DNA of 64,000 nt from Marsupella aquatica. Lineage: Eukaryota; Marchantiophyta. The translations under genes were made by a program, and so were the position numbers. Positions 25,501 through 36,480 of this stretch are shown one piece after another. Position 1 is the first letter of the stretch. Each line of letters opens with the position of its first letter. The notes beneath the pieces are model-generated. The model had not been told where the DNA came from and ran no database searches. It saw only the letters and a program-made list of their open reading frames with translations. Location of the stretch: assembly GCA_973895155.1 (NCBI GenBank), contig OZ316896.1, positions 9,052,001 through 9,116,000 of the forward strand, given 5' to 3'.

Positions 25501-26639
25501 ACCTGTGATTAGAAGGATGGTATGCATTGAACAAAAAATTAGCAAATGTTTGTCCCGAGGGTGATGCCTTGGGTGTACAGAAAGCTTGCAGTTGCTGAGT
25601 AAGTCTGCTGTGCAGATAAAGAAGTACGCATTTTCTGGAGGAGGAGCCACCATGGAAGAACATAAAAAAAACGGTGCCAACCTTGAGGTCCGGATAACGT
25701 CTCTTGTCATGAGCAATTTGATCGATATCAATCTGTGAAGTGTATGATGTTTGTCTGTACTTACAGTATAGGCTGTCTCGAAATCTAGCATGTCCTGTGG
25801 TTTGTTCGTGATTATCGACTGAGAATCTAGATTTGTTCTCCTACTCCTCCCTTTGGCAGGTCGATATATCTATCAAATACCTTTCATTTTTCCTAGATGA
25901 TGATGCGGAGCTTGAAAGAATCAAAGAGGTGAGTTTTCTTAGCAAGGATGTAGTCTGAATAGCTTCTGTCCTGATATTTACTTTCACACATTTTAAAATG
26001 ATGGCTTAGCCAGCTTTTGTGAATAAGGGTGTTGTTGAATGCTGCTCGTCACTGGCTTTTATATTGCAACAAGCAAAGTCGCGTTGTTTTTCACATGGGC
26101 AGCTGTGCAGGAGTATGGTGCTGGAAGAATGTTCACTGGACACGTCAAACAACGCCTGATTGAAGTTTTGAGTGGAATTGTTGAGCGACATCGGAAAGCC
26201 CGTTTGGCAGTTACTGATGAGGTTAATCTGCTTTCCTTTATCAAGCTAAATTGCAGTTTAGCTGTTCGGGAAATTCTTATTGAATAACAGAAAAGCACAG
26301 AGGGATGGCTAGAAGCTCCTGTGTGAATCTTTACATAGGTGAACAGCATTGAGTTAATGTTTCGATTAGAAGGCTGTATTCTCAACGTACTAAGGAAAAA
26401 GCATATAAAGTTGTTTCTGGGCTAAACAATGATTTTGTGATTTCAGATACATGATGCCAAAGTGAGTCGGAATTAATGGCCTCTGTAATTAATGGCCTCT
26501 GTAGAAATGTTTTGCAGTGTTATAATGATAGGGCTAAAGGTTGTATCTAGAATCTTTCTTTATTCATTAGTTTGGTGGTGTGTAACAGATGGTAGATGCA
26601 TTCATGGCTGTGAGGCCTTTGCCTCAAATGTTCAGCTAA
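22597..26639 (+). CDS. Tryptophan--tRNA ligase, cytosolic (12 exons)
   Basis: Class I aminoacyl-tRNA synthetase that charges tRNA-Trp for cytosolic translation; eukaryotic type, closest to human WARS1. Exons: 22597-22883, 23366-23485, 23721-23906, 24267-24318, 24586-24651, 24830-24916, 25035-25127, 25323-25403, 25616-25687, 25860-25928, 26111-26221, 26589-26639. They sum to 1275 nt (424 aa plus stop) with all GT-AG junctions in phase. The class I HIGH-like motif is HLGH in [15 protein letters not shown]; the second signature is GKMSASD in exon 8; the conserved [34 protein letters not shown] and C-terminal [11 protein letters not shown] are all present. There is no WHEP domain; instead an acidic Ala/Glu-rich N-terminal extension of about 50 residues precedes the core. 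No transit peptide is evident, so the cytosolic form is inferred. The ATG at 22597 is the first in frame. Confidence 0.96.
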
Positions 26640-28500
26640 TATTATCAAAAACCTTTCTCTAACCAAGGTATGTTTAGCACAAACCCTCCCTTGTCTGGTA
26701 GCTTCATACGGGTGGTCTAACGTCTTACAGGCGCGTGAGCTATAAGGGAAAATTGAAAAAGAAGCCAGAGTACCTCTTGATTGGTTCTTGTCATGAAGTC
26801 ATGAATCTCTTTTGTTGTGCATGCAATCCTGATGTCACCTTAAAAATGTGAATCAGGAGTTTTAAGAGAATGTGGTCCTCGCAAGGCAGGGCTGGACAGA
26901 GTAGTCAGGCCAGATTTCCTCTATTTGGAGCTTCTTTTTTGGTGGAGATTTGTACGGCACAGATTCCTGAATCGAGCTGCTGTCCGTTCTGATAACTCTG
27001 TTTCCTCTCACCTTCCGTCGGATGTTGTAGAGAAATATTTCCCCTGGCTAGTGGAGTCATCATCATGGCGTCCTTCCATTAAAATGCAATAGACATTCAG
27101 GTAAATCACCTCGTCTTCCATCAGATGTGTATTATATGTGATACGTTGAGCTCTATTTTTCTTCCACATGAGCATATATTGCTACGTTGAGTGTTTGCTA
27201 AAGAAAATAGTGAAGCAATAGACAGACTAGGTTGACTGTTAAAGCTGTCAGAAGTGTCAATGGTTCGCAAGTTCGGGTGGGTATTTTGATGATGTTAATG
27301 CCGTACAATATCAGACTGATCTAAACTTACTTCTGATAGGACTAGATGGATTTTTGGTTTTGAAATCGTGTAGTGTGTATATCCATGATGACCCATCTGG
27401 TTTTACGAAATGTCAACTTGTTGATATGTGAAAGGAACATGAAAGGTTAATTCTGTGTTCAGAGATCTGAAGCTTAGCGTGTTCCCTTCATGAGCAGATC
27501 AGAGCTAGGATCACAGCTCTTTGTAGATCCGCATCCGTGCTGATTACGTCTCCAACTGACATCTCTGAATGAACACGGTACGACAGCTGCCGAGCTAAAA
27601 CTGAGTCTAATATTCTGGGCAGATGGGGGAGAAACTGCAGGTTTAGGACGCCCACATTATATTGAAAAATTCAGATTGATCTCTTTGTAATTTAGCTCCA
27701 CAAATGATATCAAACTTTATTTCCAAGCGCCACAGTGGAATCCCAACTAGGGGCACTCGTGAGGGTAGATGTGTTCAAGAAACTTAGAGTCATCATGCTT
27801 GTTTCTGTCAAGCTCAATTTTGAATGTTCCACTTCGTTCTCGTCTGTACAATGGATCTCTTTTCGTTGTATTGCATTAACAAGAAATATCAATTCAGGAA
27901 TATTGGGTGGAGGTTTCAGAGCTCTTCCTGGGAGGGAATGTTCACCTCTGGGAAATTTAGTGCTGAATATCTTGAACAACTCATAATGTGGAACCCTAAA
28001 CCCTGTACTCCTTGACACCTCAAGATTCTTTTGACACCCTCTGATGGCTATCCACATGACCTGCTCAGGGGTACAGTTTTCTTAGATAATTATTTAGTTT
28101 TTAATTTGCTGCAGGCAAGACTATTTCTTATTTTTCAGACCATTTTACGTATAGAAAAACCCCCTCAAACTTTTTCTTTACTTCTGTATGAAATTTGTTT
28201 TAGTGTCTTTCCGGTTGGCATTGTCTCTTTCTACAAGGATACTCTCTCACCTTTTACCCCCAATCAAGTGCTTTAACCTATGTGTAGGACTCAGTTGACA
28301 TGAAAGATTCACTAAGGTCTATAAAACCCCCAATTAAGTGCTTCAACCTGTGTGTGGCACTAAATTGACATTGAGATTCAGTAACGTTTAGGTGAACCCG
28401 TTGATGGTGCTGATTACCCAACCAACTGCAACCCTTCAATTAATGTATATTCTGAACGGAAAGGTTACCGGTGGGTAACCATTTCTAGTCCACGTATATG

Positions 28501-28568
28501 TGCCTATTCTCATAATCTAGTGCTCATAATCTGGTGCCTATTCTCATAATCTAGTGCTCATAATCTGG
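28501..28568. repeat. Perfect 34-bp tandem duplication
   Basis: A unit starting TGCCTATTCTCATAATCTAG occurs at 28501-28534 and again at 28535-28568. Each unit itself contains two copies of CTCATAATCT, so the tract expanded at two scales. Confidence 0.95.
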
Positions 28569-28671
28569 TGCCTGAAAATAGAGTGGACAGGATTTACGTA
28601 CAACAAGTGAGTTCCAGGCAGGGTTCTAAACTCTAACCTTGTTACCTGGATGTTTGAAAAAGCTTCCCGGC

Positions 28672-28785
28672 TGTTTCTGGTCAGCCTATTCTCACATTCT
28701 GGATGCAGGGTTATGGTTTCTGGTCAGCTTATTCTCACATTCTGGATGTAGGGTTACACATTCTGGATGCAGGGTTATGGTGTAG
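28672..28785. repeat. CACATTCTGGATG repeat cluster
   Basis: Two copies of TTTCTGGTCAGC(C/T)TATTCTCACATTCTGGATG are followed by a third CACATTCTGGATGCAGGG. Spacing is 30-50 bp. Confidence 0.8.
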
Positions 28786-29775
28786 TAACCCTCTCCCACC
28801 ACTGGTTATCGTATAAGTAAATTAACTTGCAGCCCACTGCTCCATACTTTTGCAACACAGTGCAAAAAAGACCCAATTGGCATTTGTTTTCACCTGGGCA
28901 CTAAGGTAGAAAACACTGTGCAAAAAGGACCCAATTGAAGCAACTGGCTTAGAACAGTTGGCCAGAAAATTAATCTAGTATCAAGAGGTCCCAGGTTTCA
29001 TTGCCCCTCATGCAAGGGGTGTGGAGAATATTTGTGTGGGTGGGGTGTAGTGGGAATAGTTACTCTCTCAACTCCTGGCTGGTCCACTTTAGGGCCCTAG
29101 TTTAGGGGCAGTCTTGCACGAAGAAGGTCCTGAAAACATCAGCCCTTACCACTCCTACATTGCCAGCAAAAAGTGCATTGCAAAGCTCCACTAAACCACC
29201 TAAGGAAATTCATTTCAGTTGTTTGATTAGAAATTTAAAGGTTGGGATGTTAGAGCCAGAAACTTTCTGGCCCTTGCCCTTTAGTATGCTGAAATGCTGC
29301 CTCCACACCTGCCTCTTGAGGGGGTTTAGGCACAACTGTCTCCTTCACTCATAGAAAGCCATCAGTTAACTTTACTAAGGGCCTATTTTGTGAGGACCTT
29401 CTACATCCAAGATGGCCCTTAGGGCTGTCTTGCATGTGAAAGTCCTTGAGTTTCAGTCCAATCAGCAATCTATCTTTATCAACAGCCATACTCTGACCAA
29501 GTATAAGCCGGTTAGATACAGAAACCTTTTTTGAAAAAAATAAAATCACGATTTATTCCGCGTGAACCCCACGGATGGGGGGACCAGAAACGTTTCAATC
29601 TTAATTCACATCACAACACATACAGTCTCAGATCTGCCAAGCTTGAAAAAGGGCATTCACGTTTGTGGTGTCAAGGTCTTTTTCATCTTAACCAAAATCC
29701 AGGTTTTGGCCTGCTACTTTCGTAGCGGTCTGGAACGAAAGTACAGAATGAAATGAGAGAATCTGAAGAGAGGAA

Positions 29776-30655
29776 CAGCACTTGAGAGATAGAATGCATG
29801 TCGACGCGGGAGCTCAATCACCACTGAACAGCCCCACCTGGCATCACCATTCTCTGGCTTGTGGGGTCCCGCCTTCATTTCTTCATCGTTTTGCTTCTCG
29901 TTGGACTATCGCAGCTTCAGTTTTTCAATTGGGCTTGTTACCAGTCTTGTCGTCTTGAGCTTCATCAAGGAGTCTCTAACATGTGTACTTGTCACTCGTC
30001 TGGTTAGATCGACTTTGTATCGACTGCCAACAGATCCTTGTGGTGAGTTCTCACTTCTCTATTTCGAATGTATCTTCCCTCCATATATAGTTAGATCTGA
30101 CTGGTAATTAGCTATTGTATCTCTCAATTATTTTGCACTTTATTAACGTCTCAGGGTGCAAACATGGGATCATTAATTTGGCACTGCGAATGTGTTGGAA
30201 TATATTGGGCAACAGACCACCGGCAGCACTTGAGAGATAGAATGCATGTCGTCGCGGGAGCTCAATCACCACTGAACAGCCCCGCCTGGCATCACCATTC
30301 TCTGGCTCGTGGGGTCCCGCCTTCATTTCTTCATCGTTTTGCTTCTCATTGGACTATTGCAGCTTCAGTTTTTCAATTGGGCTTGTTACCAGTCTTGTCG
30401 TCTTGAGCTTCATCAAGGAGTCTCTAACGTGTGTACTTGTCACTCGTCTGGTTAGATCGACTTTGTATCGGCTGCTGCTGCCAACAGATCCTTGTGGTGA
30501 GTTCTCCCTTCTCTATTTCGAATGTATCTTCCCTCCATATATAGTTAGATCTGACTGGTAATTAGCTATTGCATCTCTCAATTATTTTGCACTTTATTAA
30601 CTCAGGGTGCAAGCATGGGATCATTAATTTGGCACTGTGAATGTGTTGGAATATA
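29776..30655. repeat. 430-bp tandem duplication, period 448 bp
   Basis: Sequence 29776-30205 (starts CAGCACTTGAGAGATAGAAT, ends TGTGTTGGAATATAT) is repeated at 30224-30655 with only a few substitutions and small indels. An 18-bp non-repeated spacer, 30206-30223, separates the copies. Two short parallel open frames are translations of the repeat. The TGTTGGAATATA end resembles the start of some plant LTRs, but no gag-pol, primer-binding site or polypurine tract is adjacent, so I keep it as an unclassified duplication. Confidence 0.9.
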
Positions 30656-30969
30656 TATATTGCACGTTGTTTCACGGGAGAAAGGTGCGAAAATAATCCC
30701 AGCTAGATAATACACTTGACCTCCCGTGCAAATCTGATATTCAGAGATAATACACTCGACCACCCCTCTGATATTCAGGCCTGTGTTAAGTGCATAATTT
30801 CTTTTCGCTTCTAAACACTATTTCTCGGTGCTTTTCTTAGAGTTCGTTCGTGCAAAAGAGAAAAGTTTTGCTGTGATTATGTTGTGCCTCCCCCGAGAGT
30901 CCTGTGGGCAGGATAGAGATGGATACTCCGAGCTTGTATAGGAGGAGAGATTGATGGACAATGGTTTAA

Positions 30970-31213
30970 TTAACAAAGAGGCGATTTGATCGCATGCGCA
31001 AGTATGCAGAGAATGATGTCATTGTCCCAGCGAAGTTTAAAGAGTTTCTGAACGCAGAGCAAGGTGAAACCGAGGTTACATTGGGTGATGCCGAGAAGAT
31101 TATCAATGAGCACGAGAATACGATATTGATGAAAGCGAAGCACTCCTTCACGTTGGATGCATTCCTCCAGTACCTTCTCGACCCCGGCTGTCAACATTGC
31201 TTACTTAAACAAG
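30970..31213 (+). pseudogene. Orphan exon of a plant PI-phospholipase C (EF-hand-like region)
   Basis: The frame reads RFDRMRKYAENDVIVPAKF, then a Gly-Glu-rich turn, EDAEKII-like text as GDAEKIINEHE, and FTLDAFLQYLLD. This order matches the N-terminal EF-hand-like region of plant phosphoinositide-specific PLC (F-x-KYSENG, DAExII, LDxFFxYLF). The frame ends at a plausible donor, GTGAGA at 31214. No catalytic X or Y domain or C2 domain is found downstream on this strand, and an in-frame TAA lies just upstream (30967). It is therefore most likely a captured or decayed gene fragment, though a gene with very long introns cannot be fully excluded. Confidence 0.65.
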
Positions 31214-32892
31214 GTGAGATGAAACTAGACGCGTCAATTTTTCCGTTTCTCATGTCTCGAGTAAGGCACGAATTAGAGTGGAGCCAATCCAGTACTTCAC
31301 GGTGAATTCTAGCACACTATTGTGGCTGCGATAGTCGGCAGATCGGTGCAGATTGACTTGTGTGTTCTGACAAGTCAATCCCCCTCTCGTCTCTCTTCTC
31401 TCGTCTTGCTTCTCCTCCTCGTCTCTCTTCTCCTCTTCGTCCTCTTTGTCGTCTTCGTCGACCTTTGTGTCTTCGACTTCTTCCTTTTCCAGAGTTCTGC
31501 AATTCTCTCGAGTCAGAGTGTCTCCGCGAGTGCTTTTTTACTGCGGAGTGAATTACCTTACCTTGACGCCCCCACGGGACGCGTTGACTGCTGGCCCAAG
31601 ATTAGTAGGCTGGACCGTTGGAAGTAGCGGCGCTCTGATTATTAGCATCCGACAAGTTCAACACGACAACTTGGCCCCGGAGTCCCGGACACATTAGGGG
31701 CTGCCCTTTGCACGAGGGCCTGATTTGTCCTTAGTTGAACTACAGTTAATTAAGGAGAATTACACCAGCATGTTTTTAACTAAATGGCCACTAGCCATAT
31801 CAGTGTATTTTATAAGGTTTTTACTTTTTCGCCAGTGACGAATGTACGATGCTAGAAATATTTCTTATTTGATTATTTTACTGACCATCTATAAAGCTGT
31901 TATTCTATAAAGCTGTGAAGAGGGTCAATATATGGCGGATCTTTAGAGGTACGGATGGCTCATAGGCAGTTTTGTGACTTTCGTGGTAGGAAGCTGCCTT
32001 CAATCTGTCCCAAGATAAGGTTGGGAAATTGGCATAGAGGGTGACCTTGCCGTGTATGTTGTATGATATTGTGGCCGTTTCAGCCAATTCTTTTGATGCT
32101 TCAACCGAGTGGTTGTTGCACCTCACTGGTCACGTCAAGTGAACTACTATACTACTGCGTTTATGTCCGCTAAGGCCCCTGGTGGCTGGTCGAGTAGAAC
32201 TCCCACACCAATTGCATCCCCATCCTTCGTGTTGCTCAAAAGTTGGCAAGAGGACTTGGAAAGTTCCCTGCCCATCGAGTCAGCACTCTAACGTCTTCCG
32301 GGGAAAGGTTGGGGAAAGATGCTTCCAAGATAAAAATCTCCGAGGCAGTCTCCTCCGTGTTTCCTTGTAGTTCTCCATTTTCTTCTCCATCTGTCGTTTT
32401 CAACTTATTAAATTTAGTTAACTGAGTTCTCAAATTATCTAGCTACATCTTTGGATACTATATGCTTCAACATCCCAAGATATTAATTGCACCCCTTGTT
32501 TACTCACAGTAGTCAACAAGTCTGGTTAACTACATGCATGAATGGTCTTAGTGTACACATATATGACATTGAAATCTACAATTTATTATGCAACCCTGAG
32601 GATTATCATTGCAATGATAATAATTCTTTTGAATCCCATGGGGAAACCTTTGTATCTTATCTCATTCATATCCTTGTATGAAATGGTGTTGCAGAGTTCT
32701 TTTGGCTTTTCATGTGAACACAGAATCGAGGTGTAGGGTGAGCAATTGTAGTAGTAGGTCAGATCTCTGCGTGGGCTCACCAAACTGAAGGTAGGGCTGG
32801 TGTCCATCCTATACACAGTGACACTTCCAATTCATTCCAATTACAGCAAATGTCTTTCCAATATGTCAACTAAACTGCAATGTCTTATTGAT
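31214..32892. other. Intergenic, pyrimidine-rich then AT-rich
   Basis: A CT-rich tract at about 31378-31500 gives artefactual Ser/Leu-rich open frames. The rest is AT-rich and I see no gene. A short upstream acceptor-like sequence (TTGATTTGTAG) ends at 32899, immediately before the PHD-finger remnant. Confidence 0.5.
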
Positions 32893-32900
32893 TTGTAGGC

Positions 32901-33580
32901 ATGGCACGTAACAAGCAGAAGGCCAAGAAGCCTAAGACGGAGGTGAGCAACATGCAAGTGTCTGGGACAGATTGTGAGAAGTTCTCCAAGAGTCAAGTGT
33001 ACCAGAAGGCAGCTCATTGTTGTGCCATTTGTGATGATGGTGGGGGCTTGGTTATCTGTGATGGCCCATGCATGAGACATTTTCACCTGAACCCTGAGTC
33101 TAACCTTGCCGTAGAGAACAACTTTCCAGGGGTGGGCCTCCCCTCTGCACATGAGGGAGCTTGGATGTGCACTGATTGTGTAGAGAAGCAAGCTAAGTGT
33201 GCATAGTGTGGGAAGTTGGGGTCTTATGAGACCTTTGCTGATGCCGGACCAATTGTTAGGAAATGCCCTGACAAATTTTGCATGAGATTTTATTGTTTGT
33301 CATGTTTGCCTACTCATGCCACAATTTGCCCACTTCATACATGCAAGGCCTGTGGTGAGCATGATGATGAGTATTGGACAGACATAGTCCATTGTGTTAG
33401 ATGTCCCACAATGTGGCATTTTCATTGCTTGAAGGACCAGCAGAAGGCTATGCTTGTGACAGAGAAATCTATGATCACTCTGCACATGGCGTTGATCGAT
33501 GGATCTTTTATTGTCATCGTCATCCAATTGATCCTACTTTGCGCATTCCTGTCAGAGATCACATATCTTGGCTTTGAAGC
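32901..33580 (+). pseudogene. EDM2-like PHD-finger pseudogene
   Basis: The frame from ATG 32901 begins with a basic segment and continues into CAICDDGG..., CDGPCMRHFH, a C-x2-C pair, then CGKLGSYETF, CMRFYCLSCLP, CPLHTCKACGE and CVRCPTMWHFHCL. This cysteine/histidine order is that of the tandem PHD region of EDM2 (ENHANCED DOWNY MILDEW 2), a chromatin-associated plant regulator. The frame is broken twice. An in-frame TAG at 33204-33206 falls between the C-x2-C pair and CGKLG, where the family has a hydrophobic residue. The text also shifts frame near 33450, after which REIYDHS and FYCHRHPID...IPVRDHI match the next EDM2 segment. No Walker-like or methyltransferase-like EDM2 C-terminal part was found downstream. 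The preceding acceptor suggests it came from a spliced gene. Confidence 0.75.
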
Positions 33581-34700
33581 TGAACGAAATGGGTTGGCAT
33601 AGTGCCCCTAATGTGGATGTATTGTTTGGAGATTGCAGAGAGTTCATTTTTGATGAGAAGGGCCATTGAAATATTAGGCAGCAGTTATCTTGTGCTTACA
33701 TGTGGCTAGGTACATGCCACTAAAAGCTTACCTTAAGCCTTCCATGATCTCTTCAGACTGAGCAATCATTTTGAAAATTAATAAAATTATAAACTTATTA
33801 TTATGTGTCTATGAAGTATAAGGTTTTTTTAACGGATGACAAATTTTTAATTTGTATAAGTTCTTGATTCTGATTCAACGGGTAGTACTTCATTTATAAC
33901 ATACTTTATATGTGTTATCACAAAACAATACTCAAGACACTATCTCCTTTTTGTATTATGTGCAGTATCATTCATGTCAACATTTGTACAATATTGAACC
34001 CAGACCCAAGAAAAGAAGTTACAACTACTTTGGACAAATCAGTACTTTGGGAAGGTAAGTACCTAAACATCAAATTTATTCCTTTTTGTCCTCCTAAATC
34101 TTAAATGGTTCATAAATCCAATGACAAAAGTTACAACTTACGGCATTTCGGTACTCAGATCTTAAATGGTTCGTGTACTATTTGACCGGAATTGTAATTT
34201 TTACTAAATAAATTATTTGTTCTTACATGGCAGATGGGAAAAAGAAAGCGTAATGTTTTGAGAAAAAAAGAATTGGGGGAAGATTTTTCTGTGGATGTAT
34301 TTGTTACAGTGTGGGAAGACCTCAAAAATTAGATACCATAAAATTGAAGTTTGCACTTCATTGGATTCTATGTCATGACAACATTCTTGAACTTTTTGTT
34401 AAAAAAGTTCTTAAACTAGAGTCTTCAAGATTTTCAAGAACACTATTCTTGAATGGGTATCAAAATTGTAGAAGCCATATCATTCAGATTTTTCCTCCTG
34501 AGGTGTTCATTGAAATTGATGACATCTTTCTTCATCATGGTTTCAAACTAAAATTACCTCAACCTTTGAAAAAATCAATTACCATGTTTTCTAATCTTGA
34601 CATTAGAAAGGGGAGTCAAGGCCCTTGCCCTTGGAAACTCTCAACAATTGCAGTCAGGACGGCCTGGGGAGGGGGTTGTTGCATGAAAGTCTAGCTCATT

Positions 34701-34830
34701 CATATGCTCCCATCTGTTCATTTAAAGGCCTATTTTTTGACATGCAAGACTCATTCAGATATATGCTCCCATCAGTTCATTTAAAGGCCTATTTTTTGAC
34801 ATGCAAGGCACTCATTCAGATGTTGCTATA
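34701..34830. repeat. Tandem duplication, period about 62 bp
   Basis: The block ATGCTCCCATC(T/A)GTTCATTTAAAGGCC...TTTTTTGACATGCAAG is present twice, starting near 34704 and 34764, with a partial third copy downstream. Confidence 0.85.
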
Positions 34831-34984
34831 GGCTCATTTAGAAGCCTTGTTTTTTAGGACCTTCAGCATGCAAGACAACCCTTAACCCTCTCTGCCTTCT
34901 GGCCTGGGTCCCTGCAGATCCCCCCTGAAAGTCCCCCTTCTTGTGGCTACCCTACACAATCTCGTGCTCCTGAGTAGAAAGTTT

Positions 34985-35420
34985 ATCCTCTGTCTATGTT
35001 GGATGGGTCTGCTTTTGGCTTTGAATGTTTATCCTCTATCTCGCTTGGATGGGTCTGCTTTGGCTTTGAATGTTTATCTTCTATCTCTCTTGGATGGGTC
35101 TCCTTTCTGCTTAAATTCTATATCCTCTATCTCTCTTGGATGGGTCTCCTTTCTGCTTAAATTCTATATCCTCTATCTCTATGGATGGGTCTCCTTGAAT
35201 GGGATGGGTCTTGGATGTACCTGCTTTCGGCTTTGAATGTCTATCCTCTATCTCTCCTGATGGGTTTCTTTCTGCTTAAATTCTATATCCTCTATCTCTC
35301 TTGGATGGGTCTCCTTGGATGGATGGGCCTGCTTTTATTAGGCTTAATTCTATCCTCTATCTGTGTTGGATGGGTATGCTTGGGGCTTTAAATCTATCTT
35401 CTGTCTTGTGTCGGATGGGA
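34985..35420. repeat. Tandem array, period about 57 bp, roughly eight copies
   Basis: Each unit contains TATCCTCTATCTCTCTTGGATGGGTCT (shown across two parts: TATCCTCTATCTCT and TTGGATGGGTCT) followed by CTGCTTTGGCTTTGAATG or CCTTTCTGCTTAAATTC. Unit length varies and the copies have diverged. Open frames with repeated LDGS or LGWVS translate the array. Confidence 0.85.
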
Positions 35421-35454
35421 CTCCTTTCGGCTTTGAAGGAAAAAAAACAGAGAG

Positions 35455-35560
35455 GTCCCAACTGGCGTTGTTGCACGGCGTCACCCACTGAGGTAGAACA
35501 CGCTGTGAAGAAAGAACCCAATTGGCGTGTTGTTGCACGGCGTCACCCACTGAGGTAGAC
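35455..35560. repeat. Direct duplication around a TTGCACGGCGTCACCCACTG core
   Basis: The 20-base core TTGCACGGCGTCACCCACTG followed by AGGTAGA occurs at about 35472 and 35533. It is preceded in each copy by a CCCAA(C/T)TGGCGT stretch. A degraded relative lies near 28860-28940 (CCCAATTGGC, CTAAGGTAGAAAACACTGTG), indicating a dispersed family. Confidence 0.8.
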
Positions 35561-36084
35561 TTCCGTGATGGGGCATGAGACCCAACAATCATGACGGGGG
35601 ACCATTCTTTAATCAAGGACTGTCAGGACCTTGGGAGAGGGAGAGAAGCGGAGATGACAACGACCCCAAATCCGTAAGAAAGAGTAAATTATTCACAAAG
35701 GTGACAAGCTCGCTTCACTCGTGTTCTGTGCGGACTTTCAACGAGACTCGTCTCTGTTCATCTGCGAGGGCTGCGAAGTCAGATCGATGTGACAAACTTG
35801 TCAACATCGAAATTGTGACAAACTTGTCAACTTCGAAATTGATCTCATTACCGACCGGCCCCACACTTCTAAACTCCTCCATGATCTTGTGGTTTTGGCC
35901 AGTCAACAAAGCTTGTCTCTGTCCAAAATTGTTCGTCTCCAATGCCCAATGCAGTCACGCAAGGTTGCATGCCGGATAAAACTGACAAACTTTTCCACCT
36001 TCGGACAGGCCCTGCTTTCAAAGCCACTCATGTATAATCCGTTCCGGTCAACAAATATCGTCTCTGTTCGTCACCGAGGGTTCC

Positions 36085-36480
36085 ACCTTCCAAATCGGAT
36101 CAAGCTGACAATTCAAACCGATCAGAAACTTGTGAAACATCGGTCACGTCGTTATGTTGTCTCGTCGCAATATGTTACTGTCAGCTAGCAGTATGTCATT
36201 GTCATCACACTGAATGCGTGCTTCCAAATCGGATCAAGCCGACTAACCGATCAGCAACTTGCGAGACATCGGTCACGACGTCGTTACGTTGTCTCGTCGC
36301 AATACGTTATTGTCAGCAGTATGTCATTGTCATCACACTGAATGCGTGCTTCCGAATCGGATCAAGCTGACAAACCCGATCAGCAACTTGTGAGACATCG
36401 GTCACGACGTCGTTATGTTGTCTCGTCGCAATGTCATTGTCATCGCGCCGAATGCGTGTCATCGCGCCGAATGCGTGGCG
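36085..36480. repeat. Tandem array, period about 130 bp, three copies
   Basis: Units start near 36092, 36226 and 36355 with AATCGGATCAAGC. Each contains GATCAG(C/A)AACTTG, GACATCGGTCACG, GTCGTTA(T/C)GTTGTCTCGTCG and GTCATTGTCATC. The third unit is shorter and ends in a small CATCGCGCCGAATGCGTG duplication. Confidence 0.9.

Larger units (their letters stand above)
26640..30965. other. Intergenic downstream of TrpRS
   Basis: No gene is supported. The first few hundred bases are probably TrpRS 3' untranslated sequence. The stretch then contains small tandem duplications (28501-28568, 28672-28785), a possible SINE-like sequence near 28935-29090, fragments related to the inverted repeat at 45.2-45.6 kb (around 29105 and 29413), and a 430-bp tandem duplication (29776-30655). 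Confidence 0.5.

Noticed and set aside
34311-34694. 127-codon plus-strand frame
   Set aside because: AT-rich, no family resemblance, non-ATG start; not supported as a gene.
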